Shown here: piece by piece, positions 1 to 4,997 of the stretch | Layout of the letters: the number at the start of each line of letters is the position of its first letter | Numbering within the stretch: position 1 is the stretch's first letter | Source of the DNA: DATKSS01 sp049582065 | GTDB lineage: Bacteria > Chloroflexota > Dormibacteria > Dormibacterales > Dormibacteraceae | Direction: 5' to 3' | DNA length: 6,644 bases | Assembly (NCBI GenBank): GCA_049582065.1 | Contig: JBAUTF010000031.1 | Coordinates: 1-6,644 of the forward strand | Position numbers and translations under genes: made by a program | The notes under the pieces: generated by a model | What the model was told of the DNA's origin: nothing | The model's input: only the letters and a program-made list of their open reading frames with translations | Database searches by the model: none

Positions 1-210
1 GATGAGCAGGCTCAGGAAGCTCTCCGCACACTCACCGGGTCGGGTCGAAGCCAATCCGAGGCCGTCCGAGAAGCTATCGTCGAGCTCGCGCGGCGCGGGC
101 AGCGCGGTGACCTTGTCGCTGAGGCGAAGCGCCTAAGCGTTGACCGCGAGGATCGTACGGAGAAAGCTCGCGTGGCCCGTTTGATGGAATCTCTTCGTGC
201 AGCGAGGTGA
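1..210 (+). CDS. Ribbon-helix-helix antitoxin, 5'-truncated
   Basis: This is the C-terminal 69 residues of a small protein in frame 1, ending at TGA 208-210; its start lies left of the window. The visible part begins DEQAQEALRTLTGSGRSQSE and continues through AVREAIVELARRG. This is the helix-turn-helix arrangement of ribbon-helix-helix (MetJ/Arc/CopG-like) DNA-binding proteins, in which the beta strand would sit just before the visible residues. A charged, probably flexible tail (about residues 35-69, rich in E, R, K and A) follows and is the likely toxin-binding segment. Antitoxins of this type bind and neutralise the partner toxin and repress their own promoter. The gene overlaps the next one (MazF-like toxin) by 14 bp in a different frame, a common sign of translational coupling in type II TA operons. 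Family membership is inferred from pattern and from context. The N-terminal strand that would settle it is missing. Confidence 0.72.
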   Translation, partial: DEQAQEALRTLTGSGRSQSEAVREAIVELARRGQRGDLVAEAKRLSVDREDRTEKARVARLMESLRAAR

Positions 211-520
211 GGTCTTTCGACTGCGGGCGCCCCGAGGCACCAGAGGACGCGAACAGGCCGGGCACCGTTACGGTGTAGTCCTTCAGGCCGATGAACTGCT
301 CAGGTTGTCCACGGTGATCATCGCGCCTACCTCTACGCGCGCCCATCCAGCCTCATTCAGACCAGAGGTAGAAATCGACGGTCAACTGACCCGGGTCTTG
401 GTCGAGCAGCTCGGGGCAGTCGATCCAAGCAGGCTTGGCGAATCCCACGGGCTACTCGCGTTTGGTGAGCTTCGTGAGGTCGATCGCGCGCTGGCAGTGG
501 TGGTCGGTCTCGGCGCATGA
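197..520 (+). CDS. mazF: MazF/PemK-family endoribonuclease toxin
   Basis: This 107-residue protein has the usual length of the MazF/PemK family, whose members cut single-stranded RNA at short sequences and halt growth when their antitoxin is lost. It starts at GTG 197 inside the antitoxin gene, giving MQRGEVFRL, the standard MazF first strand (RRGEVW-like). Next come the loop and second strand REQAGHRYGVVLQ (residues 18-30), where R24 sits at the position of the catalytic Arg. The third strand STVIIAPTSTRAHP (residues 38-51) carries the Thr/Ser cluster T45-S46-T47 at the catalytic Thr position. The segment VLVEQLGAVDPSRLG (about 68-82) matches the conserved D/EQ..+.D..RL motif, and the end is a predicted helix. 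The core residues look intact, so the toxin is probably active, though this is not proven. No strong Shine-Dalgarno sequence is visible, so translation probably depends on termination of the overlapping antitoxin gene. Confidence 0.88.
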   Translation: MQRGEVFRLRAPRGTRGREQAGHRYGVVLQADELLRLSTVIIAPTSTRAHPASFRPEVEIDGQLTRVLVEQLGAVDPSRLGESHGLLAFGELREVDRALAVVVGLGA

Positions 521-554
521 CGCCCGGCCCGAATAACTCTCTTACGAGCTCGAT

Positions 555-578
555 CACGTTCTCTCGGAGCTGAACGTG
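555..578. repeat. 7-bp inverted repeat in the convergent toxin/lipoprotein spacer
   Basis: CACGTTC (555-561) and GAACGTG (572-578) form a perfect 7-bp stem with a 10-nt loop. The repeat lies between the toxin stop (520, +) and the lipoprotein stop (668, -), so it is placed where a bidirectional terminator would be expected. It has no following T-tract on either strand, so intrinsic termination is doubtful. Apart from this stem-loop, the spacer 521-667 holds no gene I can support. Confidence 0.35.
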
Positions 579-667
579 CGCGTCGCCTAACGAGTTAAAG
601 GGATGCCATGCCTCGTACGCGTTCAGCCTGATGATCGCGCCTGGGGCGAGCGCTGGGTCGTCGGTGG

Positions 668-1225
668 CTACAGGAGCTGGTTGACCAGCGCCTCCAGCTG
701 CGCGAGCGAGGCTGGTGTGGCGGTGGCGATGATGGCGACGAGGGTCGTTCCCTTCGTGGCCACGACGCCTTCGTTGTCCTTGCCACCGCCAATCGGCGCC
801 GAGAAGGCGCGCGCCTGGTCTCCCACGCCGGACACCGTGGTGAAAGGCACCGGAAAGTTGGTGCTGAACTGCGTGATGTAGGACGGGCTGATGTTCGTCA
901 GCCGCTCGATGATCACGTTGTACGTGGCGGCGTGGTAATCGCAAACGACGGCCGTTACGCCGGCTGGAAGTGTTGTCGCTCCAGTAACTGGAACACCGAC
1001 GGGCTTGGGCAAGGTGATCCCCAGAGCTGATCCCACCCTGGCGGCAGTCGGGCACGACGCCGGGGCCGGGGTGGTCTTTGGGCTCGCGAGCGCCACCGGC
1101 GTGACCGATGGGATGGAGGCGCTTGGCGATGGCGATCCGGAGGCGGAACCTCCGCAGGCTGCGACGGTCGCAATGAAGAAAAGAGCGGCCAGCGCGATCC
1201 ACGACGAGGTCCTCAGCCAAGCCAT
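668..1225 (-). CDS. Small secreted lipoprotein with a Ser/Pro-rich linker
   Basis: This is a 185-residue protein on the minus strand. I chose ATG at 1225 because it gives a compact type II signal peptide: a short n-region with R5, a hydrophobic core WIALAALFFIATVAA, and a lipobox VAAC with the lipidated Cys at residue 24. A GTG at 1252 would add nine residues with no benefit and use up half of the divergent gap. After the Cys come GGSASGS and a low-complexity Ser/Pro/Ala/Thr linker (about 25-56). A small globular domain follows (about 58-185), with two Cys (C58 and C95) that could form a disulfide, a SGVGDQAR turn (132-139), and a late strand-helix end (VVATKGTTLVAIIATATP, then an amphipathic helix). 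The C...C plus G-x-GD-x-A pattern recalls DUF3558-type lipoproteins of actinobacteria, but this assignment is tentative and the function is unknown. It should be anchored to the outer face of the cytoplasmic membrane. It is transcribed divergently from the serine hydrolase. Confidence 0.8.
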   Translation of the reverse strand: MAWLRTSSWIALAALFFIATVAACGGSASGSPSPSASIPSVTPVALASPKTTPAPASCPTAARVGSALGITLPKPVGVPVTGATTLPAGVTAVVCDYHAATYNVIIERLTNISPSYITQFSTNFPVPFTTVSGVGDQARAFSAPIGGGKDNEGVVATKGTTLVAIIATATPASLAQLEALVNQLL

Positions 1226-1272
1226 GGCGGCGATCGTACTCGCCGCAGACACGGTAGTACGCTTCTGGCGAC
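1226..1272. promoter_or_regulatory. Divergent intergenic region with a spaced inverted repeat
   Basis: These 47 bp separate the start codons of the lipoprotein (minus strand) and the serine hydrolase (plus strand), so promoters for both must lie here or extend into the genes. The region contains a perfect inverted repeat: CGTACT (1235-1240), 15 nt, then AGTACG (1256-1261). The half-site centres are 21 bp apart, about two helical turns, which is the geometry of many dimeric repressor operators. No convincing -35/-10 pair is visible for either gene. A 6-bp repeat of this kind can arise by chance, so the operator reading is tentative. Confidence 0.3.
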
Positions 1273-2427
1273 ATGATCCAGGCCCCGGTCGGTGGATTTG
1301 TGGCGGCGGGATTCGAGCCCGTCCAGGAGGCGTTCGCGGCGAACTTCGAACGCCACGGGGAGGTCGGCGCGGCTTGCTGCGTCCACCTACACGGCCGAAT
1401 GGTGGTGGACCTCTGGGGCGGCGTCACGACGCCGGGTGGCTCGGACCCGTACATCGCCGACACGCTGCAAATGGTGTGGTCGACCACCAAGGGGGTGACG
1501 GCAATCGCGGCCCACATCCTGGCCCAGGAAGGTAAGCTCGAGTTTGACGCGCCTGTTGTCGAGTACTGGCCTGAGTTCGCCGCCGAAGGCAAAGAACGCA
1601 TCCCCGTGCGGTGGTTGTTCAGCCACAAAGCGGGACTCGCGGCGATCGATCGCCGTCTTGGGCTGGACGACGTGATCGCCTGGACGCCGGTGGTCGACGC
1701 TCTCGCGGCGCAGCGGCCCCTTTGGGAGCCGGGTTCGGCGCACGGCTACCACACATTCACGTACGGCTGGCTGGCGGGCGAGGTCATCCGGCGGGTTTCG
1801 GGCGGAACCGTTGGGGAGTTCGTCGCCGAGCGGATCGCGGGTCCCCTTCACGCCGACTTCTGGATTGGCCTACCCGAGGCACAGAATCCGCGCGTCGCGC
1901 CGGTCATCCCGGCCCCGCCGCCCGCGCCCGGCGAGCAGCTGGATCCCCTGACCCTGCGCCTTCTCGACCCGACGACGCTCGCCCACAAATCGTTCACCAA
2001 CCCGGTCATCCCGCCGGCTGCCTTCAACGAGTACGCGTTCCGAGGCGCCGAGGTCCCGGCCGGCAACGGCATCGGGAGCGCGAGAGCCCTGTCGCGGATC
2101 TACGCCGCCTGCATCGGAGAGGTGGATGGGGTTCGCCTGCTCGACGCCGGCACCGTCCAGAGGGCTACCGTCACGCAGGCTCGCGGCGAGGATCTGGTCA
2201 TGCCGTACGAAACGCACTATGGGACCGGCTTCCAGCTCTCGTTCCCGTTCCGGCCGATGGCCGGCGAGACCTCCTTCGGGCACTATGGGAGCGGCGGTTC
2301 GGTCGGTTTCGCTGACAAGAGCCTTGGGATCTCGTTCGGCTACGTCATGAACCAGATGCGGCCCGCTTACGGCCTCGACCCGCGCACGTCCGGTCTCGTC
2401 GACGCGCTCTTGAGCTGCCTGCGGTAG
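1273..2427 (+). CDS. Beta-lactamase-fold serine hydrolase (class C / EstB-like esterase family)
   Basis: This is a 384-residue protein of the PF00144 family, which includes class C beta-lactamases, D-Ala-D-Ala carboxypeptidases and family VIII esterases. It opens with GGFVAAGFEPVQEAFAANF, the usual N-terminal helix of the esterase-like branch. The catalytic SxxK motif is S70-T-T-K73 in VWSTTKGV. The second motif has Y159 in HGYHTFTYGWLAGE, where family VIII enzymes carry the conserved Tyr. The third motif, KTG in beta-lactamases, is H337-Y-G in FGHYGSGGSVGFAD, as is usual for esterase-type relatives. IAGPLHADFWIGLP (about 188-201) is another family hallmark. No signal peptide is seen, so a cytoplasmic location is likely. 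This argues for an esterase or amide hydrolase acting on small molecules over a peptidoglycan enzyme. The substrate cannot be read from the sequence. ATG 1273 is kept because the family N-terminus begins almost at once, although no clear Shine-Dalgarno sequence precedes it. The NfeD gene follows after 39 bp. Confidence 0.9.
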   Translation: MIQAPVGGFVAAGFEPVQEAFAANFERHGEVGAACCVHLHGRMVVDLWGGVTTPGGSDPYIADTLQMVWSTTKGVTAIAAHILAQEGKLEFDAPVVEYWPEFAAEGKERIPVRWLFSHKAGLAAIDRRLGLDDVIAWTPVVDALAAQRPLWEPGSAHGYHTFTYGWLAGEVIRRVSGGTVGEFVAERIAGPLHADFWIGLPEAQNPRVAPVIPAPPPAPGEQLDPLTLRLLDPTTLAHKSFTNPVIPPAAFNEYAFRGAEVPAGNGIGSARALSRIYAACIGEVDGVRLLDAGTVQRATVTQARGEDLVMPYETHYGTGFQLSFPFRPMAGETSFGHYGSGGSVGFADKSLGISFGYVMNQMRPAYGLDPRTSGLVDALLSCLR

Positions 2428-2466
2428 CCCGTCCAGCGGCCTAACATTCGATTCGGGTGGTAGGGC

Positions 2467-2997
2467 ATGGGCACGGCTGATCTCGTATTCGGCGTCTGCC
2501 TCCTGCTCGGGGGCGCCTTGCTGCTCCTGACCCTGATCGTCGACGACATCTTCGGCGGCCTGCTCGGAGCCGTCCATCTCGGCTTCGACGTGGCGGGCGT
2601 CTCTCCGACCCCCATGCTGCTCGGCTTCGTCGCCATGTTCGGGATCGGCGGGCTGTTCGGCCTCCACGGCATCGGCGCTGGAGTCGGCGTGGCCACCCTC
2701 GTCGGCGGCGGGGCGGGCCTGGTCGGCTCGGGCGTGGTGTTCGGGGCCTTCAAGGTCCTGCGCCAGGCTGAGTCGAGCAGCACTTTCGAGCTCGAGGAGA
2801 TGGTGGGCGCAACCGGCAGGGTATCCGTCGGGATCCCCGCCAACCGGTTCGGCACCGTGCTCATCAGCTTCGCCGGCTCGTCCCACAACATGACTGCAAC
2901 CTCAGATTCCGAGATCCCTGCCGGTCACGAGGTCAAAGTCGTTTCCGTCGCCGGCGGCAACCTCGTCGTTACGCCCAATTCGGAAGCCATCACTTAA
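2467..2997 (+). CDS. NfeD/YuaF-like membrane protein with C-terminal OB-fold
   Basis: This 176-residue membrane protein matches the size and layout of YuaF-type short NfeD proteins. Hydrophobic segments lie at about residues 6-25, 50-66 and 72-95, two of them glycine-rich. A soluble C-terminal domain follows (about 108-176): EEMVGATGRVSVGIPANRFG, then short strands ending in EVKVVSVAGGNLVVTPN. This is the five-stranded OB-fold typical of NfeD proteins, including the G.+G.v....P..+G pattern. NfeD proteins are encoded beside flotillins or stomatins and are thought to assist their assembly or function at the membrane. In Bacillus subtilis YuaF is encoded with the flotillin FloT. No ClpP-like protease domain is fused here, as it would be in the long NfeD form. 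The start is ATG 2467, preceded by the purine-rich stretch GGGTGG at 2455-2460. The flotillin gene begins 13 bp downstream, so the two are almost certainly co-transcribed. Confidence 0.85.
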   Translation: MGTADLVFGVCLLLGGALLLLTLIVDDIFGGLLGAVHLGFDVAGVSPTPMLLGFVAMFGIGGLFGLHGIGAGVGVATLVGGGAGLVGSGVVFGAFKVLRQAESSSTFELEEMVGATGRVSVGIPANRFGTVLISFAGSSHNMTATSDSEIPAGHEVKVVSVAGGNLVVTPNSEAIT

Positions 2998-3001
2998 GGA
3001 G
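2996..3001 (+). promoter_or_regulatory. Strong ribosome binding site of the flotillin gene, overlapping the upstream stop
   Basis: AAGGAG lies 9 nt before ATG 3011 and shares its first two bases with the TAA stop (2995-2997) of the NfeD gene. It is the clearest Shine-Dalgarno sequence in the window. It fixes the flotillin start at 3011 in preference to the internal ATG four codons later. It also suggests that a ribosome finishing NfeD can reinitiate on the flotillin. Confidence 0.75.
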
Positions 3002-3010
3002 CACGGTCCG

Positions 3011-4855
3011 ATGCCTCAATTCATGACGTCAACACCGTTCCTCGCCGTCACCGGCGTGATCATCCTCATCCTCTTGATCGCCTTCGTCGCGAGCCGCTAC
3101 CACGTCGCCGGCGCGAACGAGGCGCTGATCGTCGCCGGGTCGCGCGGCGCCAAGGTGCGCGACGAGCGTGGCCAGGTCGCTTCGCATCCGGGCGACAAGG
3201 GGGTCAAGGTGGTGGTCGGAGGCGGCACCTTCATCCGCCCCCTGCTCGACCGCGTCGGCAAGCTGAAGCTCACGGCGCGCCAGATCAACGTGCAGCTGAG
3301 CGACGCTGTGACCAGCCAGGGCATCAAGGTCCAGGTCCAGGGCGTGGCCACGTTCAAGATCGGGCGGGACGTGGAGTCGCTCCGCAACGCGGCCGAGCGT
3401 TTCCTCGACGCCAAGCCCGAGCAGGTGGACTCGATCGTCAAGAACGTGCTCGAAGGATCGCTGCGATCCATCGTTGGAACCCTGACGATCGAGGAGCTCA
3501 TCCGCGATCGCCAGAAGCTGCTGCAGCAGGTGCAGGACGCGGCCAAGGGCGACCTCGCGACCAGCGGCCTGCAGATCGACGCCTTCACGATCCAGAGCTT
3601 CTCCGACGAGTCGAACTACATCGAGCTGCTCGGCCAGCAGAGCGTCTCGACCGTCACCCGAGACGCGCGCATGGTCAAGGCCTCGACCGACCAGGAGGCG
3701 GCGGTCCGGGAGGCGGAGGCCCAGCAGATCAAGATCAACGCCGCGCGGGACGTCTCTCTCCGCGAGGCCGAGACCAAGACACAGGTCGCCGCGGCACAGG
3801 CGCGCGCCGACCAGGCCGGCCCGCTCGCACAGGCCGAGGCTCAGCAGGAGGTCGTGCGGAAGCAGACCGAGCTGGCGCAGCTGGAAGCCGACCGCAAGGA
3901 AAAGGAGCTGCTCTCATCCACGGTCAAGCCGGCGGCGGCCGAAGCGCAGGCCGTCATCGCGAGAGCCGAAGGCGACAAGCGCGCGAGGATCGCGTCCGCC
4001 GAGGCCGACGCCGAGACCACCCGACTGGAAGGTGGGGCGGAGGCCCAGATCGTCCTCACCAAAGGAGAGGCGGAGGCCAAGGCTCTCGCGATGCGGGCCG
4101 ACGCGTACAAGCAGTTCAACGAGGCGGCGATCATCCAGACCGTGCTGGCGGCGCTCCCCGAGATCGTCCGCGCGGCCGCCGAGCCTATGGGCCACATCGA
4201 TTCCCTGACCGTGATGAGCGCCGATGGCGCTTCTGACATCGTGCGGAACGCTACGCGGGCGATGATCGAGTCGACCACCGCGATCAAGGGGCTCACCGGG
4301 CTCGACGTCCCGAATCTCATCGGGGGGGCGCTCGGGCGCGGGTTCGGCGAAAGGCTGCGGAGCGGTGACGGCGAGGGCGTCGGCAACGGCGAGAGCGGGT
4401 CGGCCGCCGACCGCATCAGCCATATCGCAAGCGAAGGCCTGGCGGCATTGAAGAGTCGCGGCGCTGAGGCGGCGGCCGCGAGCAAGGCGGCGGCGGACGA
4501 GGCTGAGGCCAAAGTTGAGACGGAGGCCGAGAAGGTTGCGGACGAAGCCAAGGCCGCGGCCAAGCAGGCGGCGGCGGAGACCAAGGCTGCCGCGGTGGCC
4601 GCCAAGGTGGCGGCGTCCGGCGCCGTCCACAACGCATCGCCGGCCGAAGGCAACGTCAGCCAGTGGGCGAAATGGCTGGCGGACCGGCTGCGAAGCGTGC
4701 CGGACATCCAGGTCTATGGGGCGCTCAGGCTCAACGACCTGGTGAGTCGGGGTCCGGCTTCGGCTCGAGCGGTCTGGGCTACCGCCAACCAGGTCCTCGG
4801 CAAGGACTACGGCAACATCACCATCGCCGACCTGCTCAAGCGATTTGCGCCCTAA
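3011..4855 (+). CDS. floT: Flotillin (SPFH-domain membrane scaffold) with a long C-terminal extension
   Basis: This is a 614-residue flotillin. A single N-terminal membrane segment (about residues 10-27) is followed by RYHVAGANEALIVAGSRG and an SPFH/PHB domain (to about 210), with GGGTFIRPLLDRVGKL and an SVKNVLEGSLR-like helix (IVKNVLEGSLRSIVGTLTIEEL). A long Glu/Ala-rich coiled coil follows (about 225-370) with repeated EAEAQ, AEADAE and GEAEAKALA units, ending in AYKQFNEAAIIQTVLAALPEIV. The flotillin tail comes next (about 381-436). Flotillins oligomerise at the inner face of the membrane and organise ordered microdomains that host signalling, transport and secretion complexes. B. subtilis FloT is about 509 residues. 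Here, after a Gly-rich hinge (about 437-463), there is an Ala/Lys/Glu-rich helical stretch (about 477-538) and a compact Trp-containing end (550-614, SQWAKWLADRL to LLKRFAP). Codon use in the extension matches the rest, so it appears genuine. The partner NfeD gene is immediately upstream. Confidence 0.92.
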   Translation: MPQFMTSTPFLAVTGVIILILLIAFVASRYHVAGANEALIVAGSRGAKVRDERGQVASHPGDKGVKVVVGGGTFIRPLLDRVGKLKLTARQINVQLSDAVTSQGIKVQVQGVATFKIGRDVESLRNAAERFLDAKPEQVDSIVKNVLEGSLRSIVGTLTIEELIRDRQKLLQQVQDAAKGDLATSGLQIDAFTIQSFSDESNYIELLGQQSVSTVTRDARMVKASTDQEAAVREAEAQQIKINAARDVSLREAETKTQVAAAQARADQAGPLAQAEAQQEVVRKQTELAQLEADRKEKELLSSTVKPAAAEAQAVIARAEGDKRARIASAEADAETTRLEGGAEAQIVLTKGEAEAKALAMRADAYKQFNEAAIIQTVLAALPEIVRAAAEPMGHIDSLTVMSADGASDIVRNATRAMIESTTAIKGLTGLDVPNLIGGALGRGFGERLRSGDGEGVGNGESGSAADRISHIASEGLAALKSRGAEAAAASKAAADEAEAKVETEAEKVADEAKAAAKQAAAETKAAAVAAKVAASGAVHNASPAEGNVSQWAKWLADRLRSVPDIQVYGALRLNDLVSRGPASARAVWATANQVLGKDYGNITIADLLKRFAP

Positions 4856-4885
4856 AAGCGGGAAGCCCGCTTGCGCGAGCTTCCC
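4856..4885 (+). terminator. Stem-loop(s) just after the flotillin stop
   Basis: AAGCGGG (4856-4862), loop AAG, CCCGCTT (4866-4872) is a perfect 7-bp hairpin that begins on the base after the TAA stop. An alternative hairpin, GGGAAGC (4860-4866) with GCTTCCC (4879-4885) across a 12-nt loop, uses the same bases, so the two cannot form together. No T-tract follows. The sequence is placed as a transcription end or 3' stability element, but it is not a textbook intrinsic terminator. Confidence 0.45.
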
Positions 4886-4891
4886 AAGGCT

Positions 4892-4936
4892 GGGGTGGGG
4901 GCGTGAAGTCGAAATTGGGGGGCCGGGTCACCGGCC
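4892..4936 (+). repeat. G-run cluster followed by a 6-bp hairpin
   Basis: Four G-runs lie at 4892-4895, 4897-4901, 4917-4922 and 4925-4927; the second and third are separated by 15 nt. The perfect stem GGCCGG (4921-4926), loop GTCA, CCGGCC (4931-4936) overlaps the last two runs. These fill the spacer between the flotillin stop and the ligase promoter region. They could form a G-quadruplex with one long loop, or a hairpin, but may simply reflect local G-richness. Confidence 0.3.
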
Positions 4937-4973
4937 GTCGATATGGTAGCACGGTGCCCTGCCGTCCACAAGA

Positions 4974-4989
4974 TATAGACAGCTGGGGA
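4974..4989 (+). promoter_or_regulatory. Possible -10 element and Shine-Dalgarno sequence of the ligase gene
   Basis: TATAGA (4974-4979) stands out as an AT-rich hexamer in a GC-rich spacer and resembles a -10 box. No good -35 hexamer lies 16-18 bp upstream. TGGGGA (4984-4989) lies 8 nt before the TTG start at 4998 and could act as a Shine-Dalgarno sequence. If this -10 is used, the 5' leader would be only about 10-13 nt. The promoter call is weak. Confidence 0.25.
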
Positions 4990-4997
4990 CAAGTACC

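Noticed and set aside
572..590. GCCTAAC near GTTAAAG as a possible integron attC-like site
   Set aside because: The two core-like boxes are adjacent and not paired as an attC hairpin requires, and no integrase or cassette array is present.
1005..1535. Plus-strand frame of 176 codons overlapping the lipoprotein and hydrolase starts
   Set aside because: It is antisense to the lipoprotein and out of frame with the hydrolase, and its translation is Gly/Arg/Pro-rich without motifs.
357..1628. Long stop-free frame of 423 codons on the minus strand
   Set aside because: It runs across the toxin, spacer, lipoprotein and hydrolase genes in a frame with Arg/His/Pro-rich, low-information translation. 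It is a by-product of high-GC coding. Only the part at 516-641 is noted as a finding.
2410..2447. TTGAGC and TAACAT as a promoter for the NfeD gene
   Set aside because: The spacing is 26 bp, too long for a standard promoter, and TTGAGC lies within the hydrolase coding end.
1870..2886. Minus-strand frame of 338 codons opposite the hydrolase and NfeD genes
   Set aside because: The composition is rich in E, A, R and D without motifs. The opposite strand carries two well-recognised families over the same bases.
3455..3469. GGATCGC-T-GCGATCC near-palindrome in the flotillin gene
   Set aside because: It has a single-nucleotide loop and lies in conserved SPFH codons; it is best explained by coding constraint.
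3841..4707. Minus-strand frame of 288 codons opposite the flotillin coiled coil
   Set aside because: It translates to Ala/Ser repeats that mirror the Glu/Ala/Lys repeats of the flotillin.
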